From the NCBI GenBank assembly GCA_021324415.1, contig JAJPJF010000153.1, positions 1 through 64,000 on the forward strand: DNA of 64,000 nt, in the 5' to 3' direction. The notes under the pieces were generated by a model. That model ran no database searches and was not told where the DNA came from. It was given only the letters and a program-made list of their open reading frames with translations. Source of the stretch: Nostocales cyanobacterium Centralia_MAG_434. Its GTDB lineage: Bacteria > Cyanobacteriota > Cyanobacteriia > Cyanobacteriales > Nostocaceae. Below, in pieces: positions 13,208 to 22,741 of the stretch. Position 1 is the first letter of the stretch; the number at the start of each line of letters is the position of its first letter. A program made the position numbers and the translations under genes.

Positions 13208-14275
13208 TTAATGGGTGTAATACTCTGCTATTCTATGAGCGATCGCTCCCCATTCTTTGTTTTTATCAAAACATTGGCCGTAAGCAAATCCGCGAATAAC
13301 TGTGCTGTAGTCCACATCTTTCACTTTCCCAATCCGTCCTTTTTCCTGTCCACCAGTGCGGGTATTGCCCTCACGGCTAATTTTTCCAGAGGGTAAAATT
13401 CTTGCCTTTTCCCATGACAATGCTTTATCAATCATTGCTGTCACCTTTGACGAAAGTGAATCTTCCGGAAAATACTCCACCCAGCGCTGAGCATAGACAA
13501 CCCCTACCATTTGATAACTAGTGTCGGAACCACCTTTTTCTGGGTTGACACCATCTTTTTGCTGTAGTGCTAAACCATCCGCAAGTGATTGTTGGGCATA
13601 ATTGATCAATTCGCGATCGCCAGTGAGCTTTCCTGTCAGTCCTAAAGCTGTAGCCACAAGATAGCGACGATGGGTGTAAGGCTGATTGTTGTTGATTCCT
13701 CTTTCCCAAACTCGTGGAGAAATCATCCAACGAGCAGCGCGATGTACCAACGGTGTATATCGAGCAACTTCTTTAGCATACTCTTGTGCATGAGGAGATT
13801 GCTGTATGAATAGAAGTGTGTGAGCAACAGCTTGCACAAAAAAAGAGGTGCTGTGGAAAGGATCGCGTGTTCCAGAAAAACTGCCATCAGCAGCTTGATG
13901 GGCAAATCCCCAGTCAAACATCTTAAATCCTGCTTGAACAGCTTTTGGATTGTTTTTGATCAATCCGCCAATCACAAGTTGCTCTCCGTACCTTTGTTGT
14001 TCAATATACCAAGTTGGTGCCTGCTTATTTTCCCAAAGAACATTTGCACCATTAGCTCCACTAGGTGCCATTGACTTGTAATAACTAGGCAAGTGTTGGT
14101 AGAGAACATTAGCAATCAAATTGGTTGACTCACAATTATGATTGGTTTCTTGAGACAGTCGAGCCGAAACCTGACCATGATGGCTTTTCTGAAATTCTTT
14201 AGCTACTACTGTCGTAGTGATTGTGCCCAATGCCAGGCATAACAATGCTATCCCACTATATCTGCGAATCATCAC
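13208..14275 (-). CDS. Secreted protein, possible alpha/alpha-toroid fold
   Basis: 355 aa. Residues 1-25 form a signal peptide (MMIRRYSGIALLCLALG...VVA). The mature part is helical, with repeated aromatic and helix patterns (WYIEQQRYGEQLVIGGL, WGFAHQAADGSF, SFFVQAVAHTLLF, YLVATALGLTGKLTG) like (alpha/alpha)6 barrels of polysaccharide lyases and glycoside hydrolases. The segment DGSFSGTRDPFHSTS is suggestive of a sugar-processing site. I do not recognise a specific family, so enzymatic activity is inference. Single gene, about 160 bp from the divergent Uma2-family gene. Confidence 0.65.
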   Translation of the reverse strand: MMIRRYSGIALLCLALGTITTTVVAKEFQKSHHGQVSARLSQETNHNCESTNLIANVLYQHLPSYYKSMAPSGANGANVLWENKQAPTWYIEQQRYGEQLVIGGLIKNNPKAVQAGFKMFDWGFAHQAADGSFSGTRDPFHSTSFFVQAVAHTLLFIQQSPHAQEYAKEVARYTPLVHRAARWMISPRVWERGINNNQPYTHRRYLVATALGLTGKLTGDRELINYAQQSLADGLALQQKDGVNPEKGGSDTSYQMVGVVYAQRWVEYFPEDSLSSKVTAMIDKALSWEKARILPSGKISREGNTRTGGQEKGRIGKVKDVDYSTVIRGFAYGQCFDKNKEWGAIAHRIAEYYTH

Positions 14276-14434
14276 AAATTCCTTATCTCAATAACAGGGT
14301 ATAAAAGAATTCTCAACAAGGGAATACAAAAAACTTTGATCAAATCTTTTGTCCTTCATGTGTCAACGAAGACAATCAATAACGCGCTAACATGGAATCA
14401 TTATCTTTACTTAGTGAGTGAGATCCAAAAAATT

Positions 14435-15199
14435 ATGACGACAACCGGATTCTCAACCGCTTTTACTGAATCACCTGCAAGCTTACCTGACCATACTCAG
14501 TTGCCTGAGTCTGACGGCACCTTTGTGAAGAACTTCCAAGAACATCCTCAAAGCATCCTCTTAACCGATTCCATCACGCCAATCTTGCAGAAACTTCATC
14601 CAGATAACCAGTACTGCATTGGTCAAGATAGTGGCATTTACTGGCGGATGACAGAACCTCCCGAAAGAGGAGCCGAAGCACCAGATTGGTTTTATGTCCC
14701 CAATGTGCCGCCAACTCTCAAAGGTCAAATGCGACGATCTTATGTTTTGTGGCAAGAAATTGTTGCACCGTTGATTGTGCTGGAATTTGTCTCTGGAAAT
14801 GGAGACGAGGAGCGAGATAAAACTCCATTCGAGGGTAAGTTTTGGGTTTATGAGCAGGCTATTCGCGTACCTTTTTATAGTATGTACGAAGTGACTAAAG
14901 CCAAAGTAGAAGTTTATCATCATGTGGATGGATACTACTCCTTATTAACAGCAAATGAGCGTGGTCACTATGAAATTCCTGCTTTGGGTGTGGAATTGGG
15001 CATTTGGCAAGGTCTTTACCAGAATGTAGAGCTGCCTTGGTTGCGTTGGTGGGACTTGCAAGGTAATCTACTCTTGACTGGTGAAGAACGTGCTGAACAA
15101 GAACGCCAACGTGCTGAACAAGCAGAATCTTTATTAGAGAAAGAGCGGCTAAGAGCAGAACAGTTGGCAGAAAAACTTCGACAACTTGGGATTGAATAA
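14435..15199 (+). CDS. Uma2-family (DUF820) putative endonuclease with coiled-coil tail
   Basis: 254 aa from ATG 14435; an upstream TTG-initiated extension to 14336 lacks support. The Uma2 core (about residues 45-200) has the PD-(D/E)xK-like pattern APDWFYVPNVPP ... IVLEFVSGNGDEERD, with catalytic-type Asp and Glu. The last 40 residues are a highly charged heptad-like coiled coil (EERAEQERQRAEQAESLL). This variant is common and multicopy in filamentous cyanobacteria. Its cellular function is unknown; a restriction-like or transposon-related nuclease role has been proposed only from fold. Confidence 0.85.
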   Translation: MTTTGFSTAFTESPASLPDHTQLPESDGTFVKNFQEHPQSILLTDSITPILQKLHPDNQYCIGQDSGIYWRMTEPPERGAEAPDWFYVPNVPPTLKGQMRRSYVLWQEIVAPLIVLEFVSGNGDEERDKTPFEGKFWVYEQAIRVPFYSMYEVTKAKVEVYHHVDGYYSLLTANERGHYEIPALGVELGIWQGLYQNVELPWLRWWDLQGNLLLTGEERAEQERQRAEQAESLLEKERLRAEQLAEKLRQLGIE

Positions 15200-15219
15200 G
15201 TCATGTATTTACTAGGTAA

Positions 15220-16206
15220 TTACGATTGGTTCTTCTTCTGTATAACTTGCTGAAATCCAGTAGAATCCAGAAGCAAGATGATAGATCCTGGCAAACTCAA
15301 CAGCCAACTTAAAGCTGTGATCACCAGAGATAGTAGTAGTGCTTGCTCAGCACTCAAACCAATACGACTAAATAAATAAACCCATAAACCTTCCTTAAGA
15401 CCCAACCCACCCAAAGAGATGGGGAGCAAAGTCACCACCACAATAATGGGAATAAACACTAAAAGCTCTAAATAAGAAATAGGAATTTTCAGTTGTTGCG
15501 CTACTAAGTAATGGTAATAAACTATAGCGAGTTGAAGTAATAATGACAGTCCCATTGACAAAGCTAGAGCTTGACGATGTTGAGCAAATTTTCGCAATAG
15601 GATTTGAATTTTGGCAAAACGCTCCGCCACTTTCCCAAGTCGAAACTTTTCTAACCAAGGCTCTGCCCAAATCAACAGTTTAGGACTTGATATTAGCAGC
15701 ACTGCTCCAACTAAGCTTGCTACGCAGGCAAGAAATAGCACAATAATATCCCAACGCCCAATGAGTTTAAAAGCTGGTGGGAGACCAATCAAAGCCAAAG
15801 CAGATAAAGCTGCTAAACCTGTAAATCGTTCTAGAAAGACAGAGACTAATGCCACTTCTGAATCTTTTGTTTGTTTAGCAACTCGATAAACTCGATAAAC
15901 ATCTCCGCCTAGAGCGCCAGGAAGAAAAATATTCAGAAACATCCCTGCAAAATAGCTACTTAGCAAACTGCCCATTGGTGCTGAATGGCCACTGCTGTTG
16001 AGAACGACCTGCCAGCGTACGCAGCTTAACCATTGACAACCTGTGTAGTAGAGTAAGGCAAAGATGATAAAAGGTAAAGAGAGATTTTTACACTGATTCC
16101 AGGCTTGATTGAAATCTATATGAGTGAATACTAATGCTAGTAGACATATACTGACAATAGTTTTTATCAATGTAATTGGCTTGATTTTCATATATCTTTT
16201 TGTCAT
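15220..16206 (-). CDS. Flippase-like membrane protein (LPG synthase TM domain family)
   Basis: 328 aa with about eight membrane helices. Family markers include LSSYFAGMFLNIFLPGALGGDVYRVYRV near residues 85-110 and LPISLGGLGLKEGLWVY near 265. This fold (UPF0104/AglD-like) is found in lysylphosphatidylglycerol synthase and in putative lipid-linked glycan transporters. Here it is the last gene of a glycan cluster, 12 bp behind the GT39-like gene, which favours a role in glycan or glycolipid transfer over aminoacyl-lipid synthesis; no aminoacyltransferase domain is present. Confidence 0.88.
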   Translation of the reverse strand: MTKRYMKIKPITLIKTIVSICLLALVFTHIDFNQAWNQCKNLSLPFIIFALLYYTGCQWLSCVRWQVVLNSSGHSAPMGSLLSSYFAGMFLNIFLPGALGGDVYRVYRVAKQTKDSEVALVSVFLERFTGLAALSALALIGLPPAFKLIGRWDIIVLFLACVASLVGAVLLISSPKLLIWAEPWLEKFRLGKVAERFAKIQILLRKFAQHRQALALSMGLSLLLQLAIVYYHYLVAQQLKIPISYLELLVFIPIIVVVTLLPISLGGLGLKEGLWVYLFSRIGLSAEQALLLSLVITALSWLLSLPGSIILLLDSTGFQQVIQKKNQS

Positions 16207-16218
16207 TAACCAAATTGA

Positions 16219-19200
16219 TTAGTAAGCTCCTAAATCTTTACCTTGAGTAGGTACTCGACTTGGCAATCCATCTTCTGGTTGCCATAAGCGTAAGCGAGCT
16301 CCAAATGAGTCTATGACTGGTTTTCCCAAGGTCTCCATATATTGCCAAGTTTTTGCTTGAAATCTCTTTTCTCTGGTGTCGTCCAAATGAATCCATACAC
16401 GTTTAGACTTTTCCAGCACATGAGTCATCTGATCTAGATTACTAACCACTACTGCACCAGCCCAGCGATCAATTAATCTACCATCATGCCAATATGTTGC
16501 ATCAAAATATCCAGTTCCCATGAGGAAATAATCTAAATGTCCTAAACCAATGACGGACAAAGATGGTAGAGGAGAAATAACAACATCTCCTGACTGCTTA
16601 TGAGCACGGATATATTCAAATACCTGGTCATTACGTCTATTAATAGACTCTTGATAGCCAGCTAAAGTCCTTACTGGTTCTAGATTGCCAAGCAACAGAA
16701 GAATTGCCATACTCAAGGCGATCGCTCTAAGTGGCAGTATATGCAGAACATCCTGCAATCTATTTCCTAAACTTTCTGTTATACAAATTGCACTATAAAT
16801 AGCCAAAAAAACAATTAGTGGATAAATAGCATAGCCATAACGTTCGGCTGTGTCATAACAAAGAATAGTGACGAGAATAACCTGCGAGATAACAAGACTA
16901 AATAAAAAGACTATTTTACGATCATTTAAAATGAGAAAGTAAATGAACCCTATGAGAAACAGTAGGGTATAGAGAACTTGCATCCTATCAGAGCCAACTA
17001 ATAAATTTGCAGCATAATTTGTGATATTTATAAAGTGAAGTCTCAGATAAGGAGCAGTACTATCGGCTATTGCTGGTGAAGGGGTCAAAAGTCGGATAGC
17101 CGCAAAACCTAAATCATAAATGAATATGATTAAAGTCATGAAGCTCCCTAAAAGAATTGACCAGTCTTTTCGTAATTCAAAAGGTCGATAGAAGTATAGG
17201 AATCCTACAAGAAAAGCTGGCAGTAGTGTTAAACTGATTTCTTGAGTGAGTAGAGTTAACGTGAGACTCACAAAAAATATGTGCTGATATTTTTTCCCTG
17301 CCTGCTCAATAAAACCTTTAAAAAATGCCCACAAAGAAAGAAGGCTCATGAATTGCTGAACCTGGTAAAACCGAATATAGCGAGAATACCAAATCTCCCA
17401 AGGGTTGATAGCCAACATAGCTGTAACCAGAAGAGCAACCCAAACTTTTCCCGTGACTGTGCGAACAAAAATATAAACTAGAATTAAAGTCGCTGTACCA
17501 ATTAATATAGATAGATATTTTGCATTAGTAATAGAATCTCCCACAAGCCTTAACCACAAGGCTAGAAAGTAGTGATAGAAAGGACCACGAGTGTACCAAA
17601 TTCCAGATGTGGCAATGGGTGCGCCAGTGTGAAGAATGCCTCGAGTAGCATCTAGAGAAGTATTCTCATCTGTATCCAAGTCCATGAAATTGAGGTTATA
17701 CACCCTCAACGCAAAACCAATGATAATAATTAGGATGAGTAATATTGACTCGCTCCAATTAGACCATTGTCGCTGTAGTCTTGTAGAATCTTTTGGTTGA
17801 TTTTTTGATTCTTGAATCCAGACAAAAGTGGAAGCAACAATTCCAGCAATAGCTGCTAGATACATAATGACAAAAATATTTGCCTGAGCCACCAAAGCTA
17901 AACTTGCATATGCAACTAAACCTAGTATGAGCCAAAGAAACCATTGAGTAAATTTTCGGTCGCCCCAAGTCCACTTTGTTAAAGACGAGATACTTGCATC
18001 ATGTACAGATTCTCCTTGTTTAGTCAGATGTCTATGAAGTTGAGGAAATCTGATGAGGTAAACAAGCAATGTTAATACAACACTGCCTGTAAATCCTAAC
18101 AGTATCAGGTAATTGCTTTGTGCTTGAGCAAATATCAGCCCAATTTCTGACTCTGCATAGCGGTGTTTGAGCAAACCAATGGCGACTAAAAAGAGAGTTC
18201 CTGGTGAGAGTATTGTTGCTCCTATGCTTAAGCTATCCCACAAATTCTCATGAGGCTTTAACCAAAAACCTAAAATCAAGGCATAAACAACAGCGAAGAT
18301 GACACCTCCCAATTGCCAAAGGCTTTGATGCCAAAGGTAATTGGGATAATTGAGTATATAAGCATTGCCTTCAAAACGCTTTTGCAAACTTTGTGGTTGG
18401 GGTAAACCAAGATAACTGACAGGTTGACCTTCACCCGCGCCTTCTGTCCAACCTGGTACGAGGTGGGTTAAAAACGCCCAGTGATTGTCAGTAGCGATCG
18501 CCCCAATAATCTTACCTGTGCTTGTCTGTGCCCATCCATCCAAGAAAAAGTGAACACCATCTGCTAAAGCTACACTTAGAGGATTAGCCAAACTTACAGC
18601 TAAAATATTCCTACCAGGATGTAGAAACTTGGTTACTTCTAACAGATGTAACTGATTGCTATCCTCAACTTTGTCATGTTTGATCAAAACACCATTGAGT
18701 AGTAAAGAATAATTACTGTTGCTAGCAAATCGAATATAGGCATGAGAGATTTCTGTTGATGGTATTTGCCATTGACCCCTGAGCCATACCTGTCCTTTAG
18801 AACTTTGCATTCCAGCGATCCAAGCTCCTTGCAGCGGACGTTCAAACAAATCTCTACTCAAACGGCTGTAAGTAGCTTCTGTCACTGGACCAAGTGTTTT
18901 GGCTTCTGACCAGTTAACATCAGGAAAATCTGGTGCAAACCATTGGAGTGATTCGTGAGTTTCTGACAAATTGGAGATTCGCCAAGAAGTGGTTCCAGTT
19001 GTTAGTGGAATGGGGTTAGCGTTAGCAACAGGATAAACAGCACCCTCAACGACTACACGCGGATTTGTTTGTCCTTTTTGAATTTCCAGCGCGATCACGT
19101 TTTTCCCTGGACGCAGCAATGAAACCAAATCGACATAGGTTGTTAGCTTCCAGTCTTTAGAGCTTGCAAGTAAATAATTTGCGGTCTCAGTTTGATAGTG

Positions 19201-19557
19201 ATTACTGTCATTAAAATTTTGTAATGGAGGGATCTTGATTCCTCCTGCTAAACCCAAAGAACTATTGAGCGCACTGTTTTCTCTCGCTACTAATCGTCCA
19301 TTGACATAAAGTTTAAAGTCATTATCAGCACTGAGGCGCAGCCAACCTACCTGCACAGTACCAGGTATCTCAAATGTATGACGGGCATAAAAACGATAAT
19401 TTGGCGATTGAGGAGCAATCCATTGAGCTTGTGGTGACCATACAACACGCTCAATAGATGTGGGTATCTTTTCCCAAATAGAAAAGCCCAACATTCCAAG
19501 TAAAAAACCCAATGTTAATACCAGGACTAATGATAGCCAACAATGTAATTGCTTCAT
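16219..19557 (-). CDS. GT39/ArnT-like membrane glycosyltransferase with two N-terminal lectin-like domains
   Basis: 1112 aa. After one membrane anchor (residues 5-28) come two beta-sandwich modules (about 40-200 and 245-345), each with the galactose-binding-like signature ADNDFKLYVNGRLV / SNSNYSLLLNGVLI and LLRPGKNVIALE / FLHPGRNILAVS, as in the N-terminal domains of alpha-L-rhamnosidases. A polytopic domain then follows; its GT-C-type catalytic loop is visible as LNFMDLDTDENTSLDATRG, and the next loop has YTRGPFYHYFLALWLRLVGD. Such enzymes transfer sugars from polyprenyl-phosphate donors outside the cytoplasm. Its start overlaps the stop of the TPR gene by four bases (ATGA), so the two are translationally coupled. 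The fusion is unusual. Confidence 0.85.
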   Translation of the reverse strand: MKQLHCWLSLVLVLTLGFLLGMLGFSIWEKIPTSIERVVWSPQAQWIAPQSPNYRFYARHTFEIPGTVQVGWLRLSADNDFKLYVNGRLVARENSALNSSLGLAGGIKIPPLQNFNDSNHYQTETANYLLASSKDWKLTTYVDLVSLLRPGKNVIALEIQKGQTNPRVVVEGAVYPVANANPIPLTTGTTSWRISNLSETHESLQWFAPDFPDVNWSEAKTLGPVTEATYSRLSRDLFERPLQGAWIAGMQSSKGQVWLRGQWQIPSTEISHAYIRFASNSNYSLLLNGVLIKHDKVEDSNQLHLLEVTKFLHPGRNILAVSLANPLSVALADGVHFFLDGWAQTSTGKIIGAIATDNHWAFLTHLVPGWTEGAGEGQPVSYLGLPQPQSLQKRFEGNAYILNYPNYLWHQSLWQLGGVIFAVVYALILGFWLKPHENLWDSLSIGATILSPGTLFLVAIGLLKHRYAESEIGLIFAQAQSNYLILLGFTGSVVLTLLVYLIRFPQLHRHLTKQGESVHDASISSLTKWTWGDRKFTQWFLWLILGLVAYASLALVAQANIFVIMYLAAIAGIVASTFVWIQESKNQPKDSTRLQRQWSNWSESILLILIIIIGFALRVYNLNFMDLDTDENTSLDATRGILHTGAPIATSGIWYTRGPFYHYFLALWLRLVGDSITNAKYLSILIGTATLILVYIFVRTVTGKVWVALLVTAMLAINPWEIWYSRYIRFYQVQQFMSLLSLWAFFKGFIEQAGKKYQHIFFVSLTLTLLTQEISLTLLPAFLVGFLYFYRPFELRKDWSILLGSFMTLIIFIYDLGFAAIRLLTPSPAIADSTAPYLRLHFINITNYAANLLVGSDRMQVLYTLLFLIGFIYFLILNDRKIVFLFSLVISQVILVTILCYDTAERYGYAIYPLIVFLAIYSAICITESLGNRLQDVLHILPLRAIALSMAILLLLGNLEPVRTLAGYQESINRRNDQVFEYIRAHKQSGDVVISPLPSLSVIGLGHLDYFLMGTGYFDATYWHDGRLIDRWAGAVVVSNLDQMTHVLEKSKRVWIHLDDTREKRFQAKTWQYMETLGKPVIDSFGARLRLWQPEDGLPSRVPTQGKDLGAY

Positions 19558-20975
19558 TGTTGCTCTTGCTCCTTTAATGGCGATTTACCCCAAGTTTTCA
19601 TATCTACTGATTGGCGATAACGTTCCCAAGTTTTGTTAACATCACCACTTTGATATTCAGCCCAGGCTAAATGTAGATAGGCTTGCCCGAGTAGACCGAT
19701 TTTCTGCTCTTGAAAATATTGCTGTTCGTCTATAATTTGTTTTGCCACAGCAGCTGATTTTTGGAATTCTCCATTCACAACCCTAGCTAACATAAGGTCA
19801 TAAAGAGCCTCCATATGACCTGGAAATATTGCTAATACTCTTTCAAACATGTCTGCTGCTGCTGCTGGCTTACGGTTATCGGAGTTATTTAAATAATCCA
19901 CGCCCTGATTGAGTATTGCTGTTGCTAAGTATCCCCTAAATAAAAATTGACTAGAATTGCTTTCAAATGATTTTCGCAAATAATTTTCAGCAGATGAAAA
20001 ATCACTATTTTTATAGTACTCAAGTCCCTTAACAAAGTTAATTAAAGGAGGATCAGAGATTTCTGCATAAAACTCTGCCTTTCCTAAGCGCTCTAAAAAA
20101 GAAACATTCCCTTGCAAGGCTGGATACAATCTTATTAAAATTTTACTGGTATTAACAACTTGAGAATACTCACCTTTAGCAAACTGAGTATCAATTTTGT
20201 AGTTAATAATATTGACTCCAATAGTTGATACTAAAATAACAGTAATTAATACAAGTATTCCTGGAGTTAATTTAATAATATCTATAAAAAAATAATTTTT
20301 CCAATTATTTTCTTCTTTTGAACTATTTAGTCTAGGTAATGTAGAATCAACTACAGAGTTTTCATGGGCTCCTAAATAAAATCCAATTAAGCTAATAACT
20401 AATCCAAAAAGAGTAAAAATCCAACCTTTACCAATAAACGTAAAAAAGCTATTTTTATAACCCAAACCATCTAGCAAAACTTTATCCCATGACGATAATT
20501 GAAAAAAACGGCTATCGGGAATTGACATGCTTAAATTCGCTGGTGGTAGTTCTGGGTTATCTAAAAAGATTTTTTGTTTCCATTGTGCTTGAACTTTTGG
20601 GAAATTTTGATCTACATGATCTGATACAGTTTCTCCTTGCTCATAATAAGATGAAGCTAAAAAAGCTACGGTTGGAGACCAAGTAACAATGAAGTAAGGG
20701 AAAAGTAAGGTGAAGATTAAGCTCATCAAAAAAATTAGGCGAGGAGCTCGCCTAACTATAAAATTTAAAGAGAAAGCTAAACCTATGAAGGCTAATAAAG
20801 CAGCTAATAACCTACCAACATTGGTGACGAATAGGTTAGTTTCAAATGCTTTTAAAGACTGTGGCGGCAACTGATACCAAGGATATATGACTCCTACAAA
20901 TAAAACTAAAACTCCAACCCAAAGAGTTAGTTTTTCTCGCTTAAAAAGGTGTTGCCAGCGGCACAATATTCTCAT
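19554..20975 (-). CDS. Membrane protein with C-terminal TPR-like repeats
   Basis: 473 aa. Hydrophobic helices at about 18-32, 54-75, 80-105, 180-205 and 235-255; a polar loop at about 108-175; and a soluble C-terminal third (from about 275) built of helix pairs such as FVKGLEYYKNSDFSSAENYLRKS and MFERVLAIFPGHMEALYDLMLARV that look like TPRs. Its role is unknown. Coupling to the GT39-like gene by a 4-bp overlap implies a partner function, for instance a scaffold or chain-length factor for the same glycan. I do not see a ligase or polymerase signature. Confidence 0.75.
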   Translation of the reverse strand: MRILCRWQHLFKREKLTLWVGVLVLFVGVIYPWYQLPPQSLKAFETNLFVTNVGRLLAALLAFIGLAFSLNFIVRRAPRLIFLMSLIFTLLFPYFIVTWSPTVAFLASSYYEQGETVSDHVDQNFPKVQAQWKQKIFLDNPELPPANLSMSIPDSRFFQLSSWDKVLLDGLGYKNSFFTFIGKGWIFTLFGLVISLIGFYLGAHENSVVDSTLPRLNSSKEENNWKNYFFIDIIKLTPGILVLITVILVSTIGVNIINYKIDTQFAKGEYSQVVNTSKILIRLYPALQGNVSFLERLGKAEFYAEISDPPLINFVKGLEYYKNSDFSSAENYLRKSFESNSSQFLFRGYLATAILNQGVDYLNNSDNRKPAAAADMFERVLAIFPGHMEALYDLMLARVVNGEFQKSAAVAKQIIDEQQYFQEQKIGLLGQAYLHLAWAEYQSGDVNKTWERYRQSVDMKTWGKSPLKEQEQQ

Positions 20976-21058
20976 AGCAAATGCCTAGGAGTCGTTTTCA
21001 TCCAATTTTATTTTTCTTTTGTTTATATTCTCAGTGCCAAAACTGCCACAAAGTAAGA

Positions 21059-22705
21059 TTACGATGAGAATGTTGCTTGTTGATCCATAAAATCTGGTTG
21101 TACAGCAATAGAAGAACTTGAGTTTTGATACGTTCGCTGCTCAGGGAAGCCGTTTTGAGTGTTATCCTGTTGGTAAAAACTCAGTGGAGTAGAAGTATCA
21201 TTGGCTGTTTTGATAGCATGAGTATCCAGTACATCTCCGGGATTTAAGCCTGTGGGATAGAGAACTACCTGCTCTCCAGGCTGCAAGCCTTCTAACACTT
21301 CCCTTTGGTTATCAACTGTTCTCCCAAGCTTCACTTTCTTCACAACAGCTTTGTTGCCTTCTGAAACCATAACCATACCTTCACCAGCCGACAAATGGGT
21401 AACAGAGCTTTCGGGAACGACTAAATTTGACTGGTTTTGAGCAAATTGTACATAACCTTGCAATCCAGGAGGCATTTGCAGATCATTAACAGCAACCCAC
21501 ACAGAATATGTGTACTGTCGGTCAACGCCTACTTTGGGTTGAGCCGTATCTGTTGCAACTGTGGGGTTAAGTTGGATCACTCGTCCTTGGAAGGTACGTC
21601 CAGGATATGCTACTAAACGAATTGTTGCCTGATCGCCTACCTTGATGGCGTTAAGTCGCGCTTGATCAACATAAGCCTTAAAGACAATATTCTGACTCAG
21701 AGTCATTACAGAAGCGCGATCGCGAACATCGATAATTTCTCCACTATGAATATTGACCTTACTGACTAAACCATCAGTACTGGCATAAATAACGGTTCTA
21801 CTTAAGTCTCTTGCTGCCTGCTGTAATTCTATTTTTCTGTTTTCTACCAAAAGACGAGCATCTGCCAAGTCTTTATCTAAGCTCTTCTGAGCAATTTCCA
21901 AAGCTTGTTGTGCAGAGATCAGCTCATTTTGCCGAGTGAGATAAAAATCTTGATTGCTAAATTGCTGGGTTTGAGTGTTTAGAACTCCTTGTTGAGCCTC
22001 TAGGAGTTCTTTTTTACGACTGGCATAAGTATCTTGAATGTCATATAGCTGAAACTTAGACATAGCTCCCTGCTGAGCTAACAGTTTGACTTGTCGTAGT
22101 TTTTGTTCAGCCGTTTTTAATCTTGCCTGACTAGCCTCAATATTACTATCTAGCTCTTGCTGTGCCAGAGTGTTAATTTTTGCAAGCCTGGTTTTAGCTT
22201 CTTCCATCCTTGCTTGAGCAGATGTTACATTCTGCTTCAAGGTTAGCAACCTTTGAGGTGCTGAATTTTGTAAAGTCTGTAAGTTTTTTTGTGCAGTCGC
22301 AAGGTTATTGCGAGCTGTGGTCACCTGATCTTGAAAAGGAGCTTGTTGTAACTCTAGTAGAGGTTGACCTCGATGCACCCACTGTCCTTCTGCAACATAA
22401 ACTTTTTCTACTGGTCCCGATACGAGTGAACGGACTTCTACCTGTTGCATAGCCACAGATTCACCAGGTGCTGCCACACCCTCTTCTAAAGTCTTTGCCG
22501 CTACTTCTACAGTTTGGACTTTGATCGGTTGACCCAAGCTTCTTTGCACAGCTGGGTAACCTATAGCCGAAGAGTAAAATCTTGACTCTGGATCTTTGAG
22601 AGCTGGCAAAAGAACGGTAATCGACAAAACCCCTATTGCACCCAAGGGAGCTGCGGTGAGAGTCGTTAGAACTGCACGGGATAGTAAAAACTCACGAGTC
22701 AGCAT
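21059..22705 (-). CDS. HlyD/RND-type periplasmic adaptor protein
   Basis: 548 aa. One N-terminal membrane segment (about 14-33), a lipoyl-like half-motif (SLVSGPVEKVYVAEGQWVHRGQPLLEL), a long coiled-coil hairpin (about 125-300, rich in Gln/Ala/Lys heptads), a second lipoyl half (VIYASTDGLVSKVNIHSGEIIDV) and a beta-barrel region from about 340. Adaptors bridge an inner-membrane ABC or RND pump to an outer-membrane channel. No pump or channel gene lies beside it, so its partner must be elsewhere. It starts 17 bp after the GT4 gene ends, within the glycan operon, which suggests export of the glycan or glycolipid. Confidence 0.88.
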   Translation of the reverse strand: MLTREFLLSRAVLTTLTAAPLGAIGVLSITVLLPALKDPESRFYSSAIGYPAVQRSLGQPIKVQTVEVAAKTLEEGVAAPGESVAMQQVEVRSLVSGPVEKVYVAEGQWVHRGQPLLELQQAPFQDQVTTARNNLATAQKNLQTLQNSAPQRLLTLKQNVTSAQARMEEAKTRLAKINTLAQQELDSNIEASQARLKTAEQKLRQVKLLAQQGAMSKFQLYDIQDTYASRKKELLEAQQGVLNTQTQQFSNQDFYLTRQNELISAQQALEIAQKSLDKDLADARLLVENRKIELQQAARDLSRTVIYASTDGLVSKVNIHSGEIIDVRDRASVMTLSQNIVFKAYVDQARLNAIKVGDQATIRLVAYPGRTFQGRVIQLNPTVATDTAQPKVGVDRQYTYSVWVAVNDLQMPPGLQGYVQFAQNQSNLVVPESSVTHLSAGEGMVMVSEGNKAVVKKVKLGRTVDNQREVLEGLQPGEQVVLYPTGLNPGDVLDTHAIKTANDTSTPLSFYQQDNTQNGFPEQRTYQNSSSSIAVQPDFMDQQATFSS

Positions 22706-22713
22706 TGTTGAAT

Positions 22714-22741
22714 AGTTATCAGTTATCGGTTATCAGTTATC
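22714..22741. repeat. 7-bp short tandem repeat (AGTTATC)4
   Basis: Four consecutive units, AGTTATC or GGTTATC. The repeat overlaps the end of the GT4 gene and supplies its last residues and stop, so the extreme C-terminus of that protein is repeat-encoded. Confidence 0.85.
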
